64,000 nt of DNA from Comamonadaceae bacterium. Its GTDB lineage: Bacteria > Pseudomonadota > Gammaproteobacteria > Burkholderiales > Burkholderiaceae_C. Within the stretch, counting starts at the first letter, position 1. Every line of letters begins with the position of its first letter. The DNA lies in contig CANFOS010000006.1 in NCBI GenBank assembly GCA_947448735.1, positions 62,001 to 126,000 on the forward strand, read 5' to 3'. Of the stretch, positions 18,219 to 26,530 are shown one piece after another. Below the pieces are notes generated by a model, which was not told the DNA's origin, searched no databases, and worked only from the letters and a program-made list of their open reading frames with translations. Position numbers and translations under genes: made by a program.

Positions 18219-19087
18219 TGCTCGATGCTTTGCCTCCTTACGCGCTGGTTGCCCTGACAGGTTTGTTGGGCCTGCTGGTCGGCAGCTTTTTGAATGTGGT
18301 GATTTACCGCCTGCCCAAAATGATGGAGCAGCAATGGGCTGCCGAATGTAACGAGCTGTCAGGCCAAGTGCACAACCCGGCGGCAGACACCCCTGCGACA
18401 GAAAAACTCAGTTTGACGTCGCCCCGATCACGCTGCTCCAGCTGTGGCCACCTGATAGCCTGGTACGAAAATATTCCGTTGCTCAGCTATGTTTTTTTGC
18501 GCGGTAAATGCTCGGTTTGTGGCACGCCTTTTGGTGTTCGTTATCCGGTCACTGAGCTCATCACAGGTCTGCTGTTCGCTTTTTGTGCTTGGCGCTGGGG
18601 CAACACGCCAACGACTCTGGCCTGGTGCGGTTTCTCGGCAGCTTTACTGGCTCTTGCCGTGATTGACTGGGACACCACACTGCTGCCAGACGACATCACA
18701 CTGCCGCTGCTGTGGGCCGGGCTGCTGTGTTCAGCTTTGCAGTTCAACCCGGCAGTCAGCCTGCCTGATGCTTTATGGGGTGTTGTGGCGGGCTACCTGT
18801 CACTTTGGTTGGTTTACTGGGCCTTTAAGCTGGTCACAGGCAAGGAAGGCATGGGCTACGGAGACTTCAAATTATTTGCTGCGCTGGGTGCCTGGTTTGG
18901 CTGGTCTGCTTTGGTGCCCATCATCTTGATGGCTTCGTTGATGGGTGCTGTTGTTGGCATGGCGATGAAGTTTTCAAGCCGCCTGCGCGAAGGTGGCTAC
19001 GTGCCTTTTGGCCCTTTTTTGGCGGGCGCGGGTTTTACCGCCATGGTTTTTGGGCCCCAGGTCCTTCTTCATGCGGTGGGCCTGTAG
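18218..19087 (+). CDS. pilD: Prepilin leader peptidase / N-methyltransferase PilD
   Basis: PilD cleaves type IV prepilin leaders and methylates the new N-terminus. The cytoplasmic zinc domain shows CSSC and CSVC pairs (about residues 72-100), a mark of the bifunctional form. The catalytic Asp residues of this membrane aspartyl protease lie in VIDWDTTLLPDD (about 149) and MGYGDFKLF (about 212). About eight membrane helices are present. The start ATG 18218 shares a base with the pilC stop; translation is likely coupled. Confidence 0.97.
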   Translation: MLDALPPYALVALTGLLGLLVGSFLNVVIYRLPKMMEQQWAAECNELSGQVHNPAADTPATEKLSLTSPRSRCSSCGHLIAWYENIPLLSYVFLRGKCSVCGTPFGVRYPVTELITGLLFAFCAWRWGNTPTTLAWCGFSAALLALAVIDWDTTLLPDDITLPLLWAGLLCSALQFNPAVSLPDALWGVVAGYLSLWLVYWAFKLVTGKEGMGYGDFKLFAALGAWFGWSALVPIILMASLMGAVVGMAMKFSSRLREGGYVPFGPFLAGAGFTAMVFGPQVLLHAVGL

Positions 19088-19711
19088 GTGATTCGCGTGG
19101 GCTTGACAGGCGGTATTGGCAGCGGCAAAAGTACCGTCGCGCGCATGCTGACGGACCATGGTGCAGCACTGATTGATGCAGATGCCATATCACGCGCAAC
19201 AACAGCGCCGGGCGGCGCGGCTATTGCTGCCATCGCTGCGCAATTTGGCCCGGATGCCATCGACGCATACGGTGCCATGAACCGCGATGTCATGCGCCAA
19301 CGGGTCTTTGATGACCCAACTGCCAAAAAGCAACTCGAAGCCATCATTCACCCGCTGGTCAGCCACGAAGCCTCCCGGCAAGCCGAGGCGGCACGTCAGG
19401 CAGGTCGCCGTTGTGTGGTGTTTGATATTCCCTTGCTGGTCGAGTCCGCCCGGTGGCAACAGCAGCTCGACAAGGTGCTTGTGGTTGATTGCGAGGAGGC
19501 CACGCAAATCAGCCGCGTCATGACGCGTGAAAGTACCGAACATGGCAACAGCAAAGGCTGGACGCGCGACGCCATTGAAAAAGTCATCGCCCAACAGGCC
19601 AGCCGTGCCCAGCGCCGCGCGGCCGCAGACTGGGTGATCTACAACGATGGTGCAGACCTGACCGATCTGGCTGAACAGGTTCAAAAAATGGCAGGTCGCA
19701 TCACGCTATGA
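19088..19711 (+). CDS. coaE: Dephospho-CoA kinase
   Basis: CoaE phosphorylates dephospho-CoA in the last step of coenzyme A synthesis. The P-loop GGIGSGKST is at residues 8-16, followed by LIDADAISR and VVFDIPLLVES, all typical. The length is 207 residues. The GTG start directly follows the pilD TAG, and the pilD-coaE order is widely conserved. With panB and panC at 59-61 kb, the window holds three pantothenate/CoA genes. Confidence 0.97.
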   Translation: MIRVGLTGGIGSGKSTVARMLTDHGAALIDADAISRATTAPGGAAIAAIAAQFGPDAIDAYGAMNRDVMRQRVFDDPTAKKQLEAIIHPLVSHEASRQAEAARQAGRRCVVFDIPLLVESARWQQQLDKVLVVDCEEATQISRVMTRESTEHGNSKGWTRDAIEKVIAQQASRAQRRAAADWVIYNDGADLTDLAEQVQKMAGRITL

Positions 19712-19753
19712 TTCGTGATCGTCTACAGTGCTTTCGCTGACAGAAACCCCGCC

Positions 19754-20509
19754 GTGATCCTTTACGAATACCCTTTCAACGAACGCATACGCACCTATTT
19801 GCGGCTTGAGCAGCTGTTTCGCCGATTGGGCGAACTGATGGTGCGTGAACACCCACTGGATCATCACTACGCCATCACCACGATCTTTGAGGTGATGGAC
19901 GTTGCTGCCAGAGCCGATTTGAAAACCGACGTGCTCAAAGATCTGGAGAAGCAAAAACATGTCCTGAACGGTTATCGCGGCAACCCTGCCATCGCCGAGG
20001 GCGTACTGGATGAGGTGACCAGCCAGCTCGATGGCTGCTTTTCAAACCTCAATGCGCTGGCTGGCAAGGCGGGCCAGTCGTTGACAGAAAACGACTGGCT
20101 GATGAGCATCAGAAGCCGTGTGGGCATACCGGGCGGCACCTGTGAGTTTGACTTACCTGCCTACTATGCCTGGCAGCACCGGTCCGCCAGCTCGCGCCAG
20201 CACGACTTGCAGCGCTGGATCGCCTCGCTGATGCCCTTGGCTGAGGCGGTTCGCCTTTTGCTGCAGTTGCTACGTGACTCTGGTGCACCGCAAATGGTGA
20301 CCGCGCCCGACGGTGTGTACCAGCAAAACCTGCCTCAAGGCCGCACGTTTCAGTTGCTCCGCCTGCGCATTGACCCGGCACCTGGCCTGATTCCGGAGAT
20401 CAGTGGCAACCGGTTGATCGTGTCGGTGCGGTTGATGAATCACGGCAGTGATGATCGCTTGCATGCGGCCGGTGTGGATGCGTCGTTTGAATTGACACTT
20501 TGCTCCTGA
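19754..20509 (+). CDS. zapD: Cell division protein ZapD
   Basis: ZapD (YacF, DUF1342) cross-links FtsZ filaments in the Z ring. The N-terminus VILYEYPFNERIRTYLRLEQ and the following all-helical part then beta-rich C-terminal half are characteristic. GTG 19754 gives 251 residues, the family length; an earlier GTG (19715) would add 13 atypical residues. It is part of the coaE-zapD-yacG order. Confidence 0.95.
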   Translation: MILYEYPFNERIRTYLRLEQLFRRLGELMVREHPLDHHYAITTIFEVMDVAARADLKTDVLKDLEKQKHVLNGYRGNPAIAEGVLDEVTSQLDGCFSNLNALAGKAGQSLTENDWLMSIRSRVGIPGGTCEFDLPAYYAWQHRSASSRQHDLQRWIASLMPLAEAVRLLLQLLRDSGAPQMVTAPDGVYQQNLPQGRTFQLLRLRIDPAPGLIPEISGNRLIVSVRLMNHGSDDRLHAAGVDASFELTLCS

Positions 20510-20530
20510 AGCAGGTTGGAGGCTGCGGGC

Positions 20531-20737
20531 ATGGCTGTTGATTCGTTCAAACCCAAAATCGTGGTGTGTCCCGCATGTCAGGGTGACGCGCTGTATGCCG
20601 CGAGTAACCCCTTCAGGCCATTTTGCAGCGAGCGCTGTAAGAACCACGACTTTGGTGCCTGGGCCAGTGAAGGGTTTCGTGTACCGACGGAAGGCCCGCC
20701 AGATGATGAAAACTATGGTGACCCGAAACTTCAATAA
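20531..20737 (+). CDS. yacG: DNA gyrase inhibitor YacG
   Basis: This is a 68-residue zinc protein with CPAC at about residues 13-16 and CSER-C after about 17 residues, the YacG four-Cys zinc site. In E. coli YacG binds GyrB and blocks DNA binding by gyrase. The C-terminal tail is acidic and flexible, as expected. ATG 20531 is preceded by GGAGG at good spacing, so an upstream TTG was not used. Confidence 0.93.
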   Translation: MAVDSFKPKIVVCPACQGDALYAASNPFRPFCSERCKNHDFGAWASEGFRVPTEGPPDDENYGDPKLQ

Positions 20738-20752
20738 CGCAGAAAGAAACGC

Positions 20753-21007
20753 ATGATGCCCAACAAAATTTTGTGGATCCTGGCGGTGACTGTTTTTTTA
20801 TGGGCGACTGCTGCTCAAGCGCAAGCACCTGAGGTGTTGAATCCGCCTGTCAAAACCACCAAGAAGAAGAGCAAGAAGCTCAAGGCAGGAGCCAAAACAA
20901 AGTTCATGGCCGGCTCACAAGAAACCAAAAAAGAACGCAGCACCCGCCTGAAGAGAGAATGCAAGGACGGCGTAGACGCCGGGGCTTGCACGGGCTACAC
21001 CAAGTAG
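20753..21007 (+). CDS. Small Lys-rich exported protein of unknown function
   Basis: The product has 84 residues. A signal peptide (ILWILAVTVFLWATAAQAQ) precedes a very basic segment (KTTKKKSKKLKAGAKTK) and a C-terminal part with two Cys (RECKDGVDAGACTGYTK) that could form a disulfide. I recall similar small proteins in Comamonadaceae but know no function. It follows yacG by 15 bases on the same strand and is convergent with grxD. ATG 20753 or 20756 could be the start. Confidence 0.6.
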   Translation: MMPNKILWILAVTVFLWATAAQAQAPEVLNPPVKTTKKKSKKLKAGAKTKFMAGSQETKKERSTRLKRECKDGVDAGACTGYTK

Positions 21008-21022
21008 CCTCTATCAGTTGTT

Positions 21023-21343
21023 TCAGGCTGCCGGTGCGCCCAGCATTTGCTGCAACTCGCCGTTTTCATACATTTCCATCATGATGTCCGAGCCGCCCAC
21101 AAACTCGCCTTTGACATACAACTGCGGAATCGTCGGCCAGTTGCTGTATTCCTTGATGCCCTGACGGATTTCGCCGTCTTCCAGCACGTTGACGGTCACA
21201 GGTTTTGACACACCGCATGCCTTGAGAACCGCAATCGCCTTGCCCGAAAAACCGCACTGCGGAAAGTTGGCATTGCCCTTCATAAACAGCACCACGTCGC
21301 TGGATTTAACGATCTGGTCGATACGTGCTTGGGTTTCATCCAT
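21023..21343 (-). CDS. grxD: Monothiol glutaredoxin, Grx4 family
   Basis: The CGFS active site (Cys30 in PQCGFSGKA) marks the monothiol class that carries 2Fe-2S clusters rather than reducing disulfides. [20 protein letters not shown] and [17 protein letters not shown] complete the thioredoxin fold and the glutathione site. The length is 106 residues. It is last in the minus-strand hemA-prfA-prmC-grxD series, an order I recall from Betaproteobacteria. Confidence 0.96.
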   Translation of the reverse strand: MDETQARIDQIVKSSDVVLFMKGNANFPQCGFSGKAIAVLKACGVSKPVTVNVLEDGEIRQGIKEYSNWPTIPQLYVKGEFVGGSDIMMEMYENGELQQMLGAPAA

Positions 21344-21370
21344 GGTTTTGTCCTTTTAACAATCTGGCCT

Positions 21371-22198
21371 TCAATTATCCCATTGTCCGCCAGAACAGCG
21401 CTCAATTCCCGCCAAGTCCATGCGGCTTTGTACCTTTGCAAAGCCGCGGCTGGTCAGCAGTCCCCGCACGGCAGCGGCCTGCTCGTGACCGTGTTCGAGC
21501 AGCAGCCATCCGCCCGGTAGCAAGCGCTCGGGCGCGTGCTTGACGATTTGCAGGATGTCTCCCAGGCCATTCTGCTCTGCCACCAAGGCATTCAAAGGCT
21601 CATGCGTCAATGCCACCAGATGGGGGTCGGCGTGGGCAATATAAGGCGGATTACTGGCGATGACCTGATGCTGCCCACTGACTTTTTCGAGCCAGTTGCT
21701 ATGGATGAATTGCACATCTGCCCCCAACTGCGCCGCGTTTTGTGAGGCAACGGCCAGGGCGTCTGTGCTGAAGTCAGTGGCAGTCACCCGGCACTTCAAA
21801 TGGTGCGCAATGGCAATTCCCACCGCGCCGCTGCCTGTGCCCAGGTCCAGAACATCTGGCGAAACGATGCCTTGGGTCACATCCAATACCCACTGCACCA
21901 GGGTTTCAGTGTCGGGCCGGGGCACCAGCACCCGCGCATCCACATTCAAGCGCAAGCCAAAAAAATCTTTGTAGCCGACGATATAGGCCAGCGGCTCACC
22001 AGCCGCCCTGCGCAGGCTGACATGGCGAAAAGCTTGCACCGTTGCCTGGGTCAGCGCATCTGCGTCATGGGCCAGCAGCCAGGCGCGTTCTGTATCGGGC
22101 TTGCCCAGGGCGTGCAGTAGCAATAACTGGGCGTCCAGCCTGTCCAGGCCCAAGGTCCGCGCGTCCGAGAGGGCCTGGCTGACGGTGATTGGGGTCAA
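21371..22198 (-). CDS. prmC: Release factor glutamine methyltransferase PrmC
   Basis: PrmC methylates the Gln of the GGQ motif in release factors 1 and 2. The S-adenosylmethionine site is DLGTGSGAVGIAIA, and the NPPY motif that holds the Gln side chain is at about residue 183 (VIASNPPYIAHAD). The N-terminal helical domain is present; the length is 275. Its substrate gene prfA lies immediately upstream, separated by a repeat copy of about 60 bases. Confidence 0.96.
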   Translation of the reverse strand: MTPITVSQALSDARTLGLDRLDAQLLLLHALGKPDTERAWLLAHDADALTQATVQAFRHVSLRRAAGEPLAYIVGYKDFFGLRLNVDARVLVPRPDTETLVQWVLDVTQGIVSPDVLDLGTGSGAVGIAIAHHLKCRVTATDFSTDALAVASQNAAQLGADVQFIHSNWLEKVSGQHQVIASNPPYIAHADPHLVALTHEPLNALVAEQNGLGDILQIVKHAPERLLPGGWLLLEHGHEQAAAVRGLLTSRGFAKVQSRMDLAGIERCSGGQWDN

Positions 22199-22215
22199 AA
22201 GGGAACCTGATAATT

Positions 22216-22275
22216 GCTATTAAAAAAGGAGCTGCATCCAAAGGCTTTAATTGGGCTAGAGGCCAATTTTATGGA
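22216..22275 (-). repeat. Family A dispersed repeat, copy 3 (prfA-prmC gap)
   Basis: On the plus strand it begins GCTATTAAAAAAGGAGCTGC and continues through TTTAATTGGGCTAGAGGCC. It fills most of the 112-base gap between prfA and prmC. On the minus strand the frame used by the coding copies is also open here (cct cta gcc caa tta aag...), so it could have been taken from, or be ready for, a coding position. Confidence 0.8.
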
Positions 22276-22310
22276 TAAATAAGGTATGTTCAGGCACATG
22301 TTGACGCTTT

Positions 22311-23429
22311 TCAGCCTTGCGACGTGGCTTCCAACTCGGCCAGTTGCTCCGCACCGCGCGCCACTTGCAGGGCCGTGACCACGTCGTCCAGGTCGCCTTC
22401 CATGATGGTTAGCAGCTTGTACAGCGTCAGGTTGATGCGGTGATCTGTCAGGCGGCCCTGTGGGAAGTTGTAGGTCCTAATGCGGTCGCTGCGGTCACCT
22501 GTGCCGACCAGGCCCTTGCGCATGGCAGCGTCCACGGCGGCCCGTTCTGATCGGTCTTTTTCATGAATCCGTGCGGTCAGCACTTTCAGGGCCTGCGCCT
22601 TGTTGCCATGCTGGCTGCGGCCGTCCTGGCATTCGGCCACGATGCCGGTCGGCAGGTGGGTAATCCGCACCGCCGAGTCGGTCTTGTTGATGTGTTGGCC
22701 GCCCGCGCCACTGGCCCGGTAGGTGTCAATGCGCAGGTCCGATGGGTTGATTTTGATCGCCTCCAGTTCGTCCGGCTCGGGCAGCACGGCCACGGTGCAG
22801 GCGCTGGTGTGAATACGGCCTTGGGTCTCTGTGGCGGGCACACGCTGCACCCGGTGGCCACCCGACTCAAAGCGCAGCTTGCCGTACACGCCCACGCCTT
22901 GCGCGTCGGGTGTCCCTTCAATGCGCAGCACCACCTCCTTGTAGCCGCCGAGCTCGCTGCTTGATTCGCTGATGATTTCGGTGCGCCAGCCGCTGCGCTC
23001 GGCAAAGCGGGTGTACAGCCGAAACAAATCTGCCGCAAACAGGGCCGATTCATCGCCTCCTGTGCCTGCGCGGATCTCGACAAAAGCGGGCCGCACATCG
23101 TCCGGGTCTTTGGGGATCAGCATGAGCTGGAGCGCATCGTCAATCTGGGTGATGTCGGCTTTGGCCGCGTCAATTTCTTCTTCGGCCATGACCGTCATGT
23201 CCGCATCGCCCTTGCTGGCTGCCAGCAACTCCAGAGCACCGGCCAGGTCGGCCTCGCGTGAGGTGAGTTTGCGGTATTGCTCGGCCACCACACTGACTTC
23301 AGAATGCTCGCGGCTCAGGGCGCGAAAGCGCTCCATGTTGCTGACAACGTCACTGGCCGACAGCAGGGCGTCCAGCTCATGGAGCCGGAGCAGCTGGCGT
23401 TCCAGGGTTTGTCTTAAAAAGGGCTTCAT
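22311..23429 (-). CDS. prfA: Peptide chain release factor 1
   Basis: RF1 terminates translation at UAA and UAG. The PAT anticodon-like tripeptide is at residues 198-200 ([11 protein letters not shown]) and the catalytic GGQ is at 243-245 ([14 protein letters not shown]). The length of 372 residues is slightly above the E. coli value of 360. It is preceded by hemA and followed by prmC, which modifies this GGQ. Confidence 0.98.
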   Translation of the reverse strand: MKPFLRQTLERQLLRLHELDALLSASDVVSNMERFRALSREHSEVSVVAEQYRKLTSREADLAGALELLAASKGDADMTVMAEEEIDAAKADITQIDDALQLMLIPKDPDDVRPAFVEIRAGTGGDESALFAADLFRLYTRFAERSGWRTEIISESSSELGGYKEVVLRIEGTPDAQGVGVYGKLRFESGGHRVQRVPATETQGRIHTSACTVAVLPEPDELEAIKINPSDLRIDTYRASGAGGQHINKTDSAVRITHLPTGIVAECQDGRSQHGNKAQALKVLTARIHEKDRSERAAVDAAMRKGLVGTGDRSDRIRTYNFPQGRLTDHRINLTLYKLLTIMEGDLDDVVTALQVARGAEQLAELEATSQG

Positions 23430-23519
23430 GTGCGAAATCTCAATATCGCCCTGTACCGATGTTGACAGGCAGGGGGCAGGGGATGGGTGGGGGAAGGCAG
23501 GCGCGACTGAACGCCGGAG

Positions 23520-24806
23520 CTAACGCTCGGCGTCGTCGGTTTTGGACCTGGCTTGGCCACGCAAAAACAGTTTCGACACGGTTTGCGCTGTCGCCTCACG
23601 ACGCTCTGCATCTCCGGTGTGCAGCTCGGCCAGTGTGCCGTGCAGCATTTTTTGGCTCATGCCGCGGGCCAGGGCTTCCAGCACACTGTCAATTGACTCG
23701 CCTTTGGCCAGCAGCTTTTTGGCTCTGGTGATTTCCAGTGCTCGCCATTCGTCGGCCTGGGCATGGAGCTGCTGAATCAAGGGGACGGTACCGCGCTGGT
23801 TCAACCAGTGCATGAAGTTTTGAACGCCCGCGTCAATGATGACTTCAGCCTCAGCCACCGCCGCCTGGCGGCTGTCCCGGCCGGTTTGCACCACCTGGGC
23901 CAGGTCATCAACGGTGTACAGATAGATATCGGGCAGGGCCTTGACCTCAGGCTCAATGTCGCGCGGCACAGCCAGGTCAATCATGAAAATTGGCCGGCGT
24001 TTGCGCAGCTTGACGGCCCGCTCAACAGCGCCCAGGCCGATGATGGGCAGCACGCTGGCGGTGCAGCTGATGACCGCATCAAACTCGTGCAAACGCATTG
24101 GCAAATCAGACAGCGGCATGGTTTGTGCGCCAAATTTTTGCGCAAGCGATTCACCTCGTTCCATGGTGCGGTTGGCAATCACCATCAGTGCCGGGTTTTT
24201 GGCTGCGAAATGGGTGGCGGCCAGGTCAATCATCTCGCCCGCGCCAACAAACAAAATTTTGATCTTTGCCAGATCCTCAAACAACTGACCCGCCAGCCGC
24301 ACGCTGGCCGCCGCCATGCTGATGCTGTGCGCGCCAATCTCGGTCGAGCTGCGCACCTCTTTGGCCACCGCAAAGGTGCGCTGAAACAGCTGGTGCAGGG
24401 TGCTGCCCATCGCGCCTGCGCCTTCAGCGGCGCGCACCGCGTCTTTCATCTGGCCCAGGATTTGGGGCTCGCCCAGCACCATCGAGTCCAGCCCGCTGGC
24501 CACGCGAAACACATGGCGCGCCGCCTGGTCGCCTTGCAGGGTGTAGGTGTGGGCACGCAGTAAATCAGGCGACACCCCCCCGCTGCTTGCCAGCCAGGCC
24601 AGCGTGTGCTCCAGCGCTGGCGCATCGCTGGCGCAGTACACCTCGGTGCGGTTGCAGGTTGACAAGATGGTGGCTTCCGGGTGCCTGGCATGGGACTCGC
24701 GCAAGCCCTTGAGGGTAGGCGCCATCTGCTCAATGGAGAACGCAAAACGCCCGCGCAGATCCAGCGGTGCAGTGTTATGGTTTAGCCCCAGGGCCCAGAC
24801 AGACAT
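23520..24806 (-). CDS. hemA: Glutamyl-tRNA reductase
   Basis: HemA reduces glutamyl-tRNA to glutamate semialdehyde, the committed step of tetrapyrrole synthesis. The catalytic Cys is residue 51 in STCNRTEVYC. The NADPH-binding part shows FVGAGEMIDLAATHF and the C-terminal dimer helix is present. ATG 24806 (MSVWALGLNHNTAPLDLRG) matches the family; the open frame upstream overlaps the divergent membrane-protein gene and was not used. The length is 428 residues. Confidence 0.97.
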   Translation of the reverse strand: MSVWALGLNHNTAPLDLRGRFAFSIEQMAPTLKGLRESHARHPEATILSTCNRTEVYCASDAPALEHTLAWLASSGGVSPDLLRAHTYTLQGDQAARHVFRVASGLDSMVLGEPQILGQMKDAVRAAEGAGAMGSTLHQLFQRTFAVAKEVRSSTEIGAHSISMAAASVRLAGQLFEDLAKIKILFVGAGEMIDLAATHFAAKNPALMVIANRTMERGESLAQKFGAQTMPLSDLPMRLHEFDAVISCTASVLPIIGLGAVERAVKLRKRRPIFMIDLAVPRDIEPEVKALPDIYLYTVDDLAQVVQTGRDSRQAAVAEAEVIIDAGVQNFMHWLNQRGTVPLIQQLHAQADEWRALEITRAKKLLAKGESIDSVLEALARGMSQKMLHGTLAELHTGDAERREATAQTVSKLFLRGQARSKTDDAER

Positions 24807-24872
24807 GACCGGATTATAAAATTGAAGTGAGGCATTGTTGGCCTGCCCCGCGAAACTCCCCATAAAACACCC

Positions 24873-25163
24873 ATGACCGCCTATTTGCTGCTGGATCACG
24901 TTCTTAATTTCTTGGCTCCCGCCGCTGGTACGGCACTGCTTTTGATGCTTTTGAGCCGCTTTTTTAGCCGATTTTTGGGATCAAAAAAGCCTCTAGGCCA
25001 ATCAATATATGTACAAGCAGCTATTATTTTTATAGTGAATGTGCTGGTGCTGGCTGCTGGTATGGTGCTTTTGGGCAACGATGGCAAGATGGCCACCTAC
25101 GCGTCCATGGTGCTGGCCTCTGCCGTTTGCCAGTGGGTGTTGTGGCGGGGCTGGCGCGTCTGA
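24873..25163 (+). CDS. Small inner-membrane protein containing repeat-derived residues
   Basis: The 96-residue protein has about three hydrophobic helices (FLAPAAGTALLLMLLSRFF, AAIIFIVNVLVLAAGMVLL, MVLASAVCQWVLW). No family was recognised. Residues 37-55 (SKKPLGQSIYVQAAIIFIV) are encoded by a copy of dispersed repeat A, which also builds the first half of the second membrane helix. Outer residues look like a normal small membrane protein, so the repeat was probably inserted into, or tolerated within, an existing gene. The gene is divergent from hemA (66 bases apart). Its role is unknown. Confidence 0.6.
   Translation: MTAYLLLDHVLNFLAPAAGTALLLMLLSRFFSRFLGSKKPLGQSIYVQAAIIFIVNVLVLAAGMVLLGNDGKMATYASMVLASAVCQWVLWRGWRV
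24975..25036 (-). repeat. Family A dispersed repeat, copy 4 (inside a membrane-protein gene)
   Basis: The plus strand reads aaaaaagcctctaggccaat, then atatatgtacaagcagctat, then tatttttatag, the reverse complement of the usual repeat orientation. It is read in frame without stops by the 24873 gene. The upstream stretch gcttttgagccgctttttta (24943-24962) may be the rest of a longer copy. Confidence 0.8.
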
Positions 25164-25327
25164 GCCGGGTTTTTACAGCCCGTCTTGCGCAGCCAAGCAT
25201 GGAGCGGCTCGCTCCACAACTTGTCACCGCGTTGCCGTAAGTTGTGACCGCCAGTGTCCCGATAGGCTTGCAGCACGGGTGCGACGACCGCATAGCCCTT
25301 GGTCAGCCAATAACGCACATGACCCAA
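25097..25327 (-). pseudogene. Possible relic of an alpha/beta hydrolase gene
   Basis: One minus-strand frame encodes YWLTKGYAVVAPVLQAYRDT, which resembles the region after the oxyanion hole in dienelactone-hydrolase-like proteins (x-GYAVVAPxxxGYGxTGG). It then runs into unrelated-looking sequence, and no nucleophile elbow or catalytic His context is seen. The flanking 281-base gap (25164-25444) holds no other candidate gene. The evidence is weak; it could be a chance open frame. Confidence 0.3.
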
Positions 25328-25444
25328 CCCAACGCAACCGGGCCTGCTGGCTGGGTCATTTGAGTCCCTGCAGGGGCCAGCAGCACATCGCCGCTCCTGT
25401 CGTGCGCATGATGAAAACCCGGAAAGACCTCGTCTTTTGGATGA

Positions 25445-26179
25445 TCAGGGTTTGAAAAATTCCACCCGGTCGGTGACGATGCCGTCGATCCCCAGGGCCA
25501 GCAGCCGCTGCACATCGGCTTCGTCGTTGACGGTGTAACTCAACAGTTTAAAACCTGCGCTTTTGGCTTGGGTGACGCTGGAGGTGTCCCACAGCTTGTG
25601 GTTGCCAACGACGGCAACGCAGCCGAGCATCAAAGCCGTTTCCAGCCAGCCCGTCCACAGCTCGTGCAGCAGGAGGCCGCGCGGCAGCTCGGGTGCCATA
25701 TCAAGAGCTGCTTGCAGGGCGTCGGGTTGGAAGGACGACAAAAGTGGCTTGCGTGATTCGTTTTGCCAGAGCCGTGCGGCGTGCTCGGCCACCACGGTGC
25801 CCGTTTGCTCACTCGTGCCGGCGGTGGGTTTGATTTCAATGTTCAGGTCAAAGCCGTTGCTGATGCAATACCGCGCAATGGCGTCCAGGCTGGGGATAGG
25901 CTCACCTTCGTAGGGGGCTGAATGCCAGTGGCCTGCATCGAGTTGGGATAGGGCTTGCCAGGTCTGCTGGCCGGCGATGCCTTGGTCGTTGGTGGTCCGC
26001 TCCAGCGTGTCGTCATGCAGTAAAAAAGGCACGCCGTCGCTGCTCAGTTTCACGTCGCATTCAAACATGCGGTAGCCGTAGCTGGCGCCCATCCTGAAGG
26101 CGGCCAGTGTGTTTTCAGGGGCTAACTGGCCGGCGCCGCGGTGCGCTATCCATGGCGGGAAATACCAATGGTTCATCAA
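25445..26179 (-). CDS. ugpQ: Glycerophosphodiester phosphodiesterase
   Basis: GDPD enzymes release glycerol-3-phosphate and an alcohol from deacylated phospholipids. The signature HRGAGQLAPENTLAAF with the following MFECDVKLSSDG and LLHDDTLERTT gives the catalytic His pair and the metal-binding Glu/Asp residues. The length of 244 residues and absence of a signal peptide point to the cytoplasmic UgpQ type. No transporter genes lie nearby. It is divergent from the large flavoprotein at 26531. Confidence 0.93.
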   Translation of the reverse strand: MMNHWYFPPWIAHRGAGQLAPENTLAAFRMGASYGYRMFECDVKLSSDGVPFLLHDDTLERTTNDQGIAGQQTWQALSQLDAGHWHSAPYEGEPIPSLDAIARYCISNGFDLNIEIKPTAGTSEQTGTVVAEHAARLWQNESRKPLLSSFQPDALQAALDMAPELPRGLLLHELWTGWLETALMLGCVAVVGNHKLWDTSSVTQAKSAGFKLLSYTVNDEADVQRLLALGIDGIVTDRVEFFKP

Positions 26180-26299
26180 ATCCTACGCTTTTTAGTCGCC
26201 ACATCGGGTTACCGGCACCATCGCCCTCGCCCTGGCCCTCATTCGACCATCATCGCGGCGATACGGGCTGCAAGGCGGGCCATCCATGTTGTTTGCCAA

Positions 26300-26341
26300 G
26301 GTGGCCGAGGCCACCTGCATGAACGACCATCCGTTCATGCA
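26300..26341. promoter_or_regulatory. Two adjacent perfect inverted repeats
   Basis: GGTGGCC-GA-GGCCACC (26300-26315) directly abuts TGCATGAACG-N6-CGTTCATGCA (26316-26341). Neither is followed by a T run, so a terminator is unlikely. They lie in the 351-base gap between divergent ugpQ and the flavoprotein gene, where no small gene is evident. They could be regulator sites or a structured 5' leader. Confidence 0.5.
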
Positions 26342-26530
26342 TGGCCACTATAAATGCGCATGAGCAGAAAAAGTTGCATTTTTGTGGTCACGGTTTCAGC
26401 TTTGAGCCCAAGCGTCTGCCAGCGGCGCTTCGCATGAGGGCATCTGGCGCGCCGCTGCAACAAACCGCTCCCCTGCGTTAACATTCTGAGTTGCCTGGGG
26501 TATCGCCCCCAAAGTCACTGAACGCCTACG

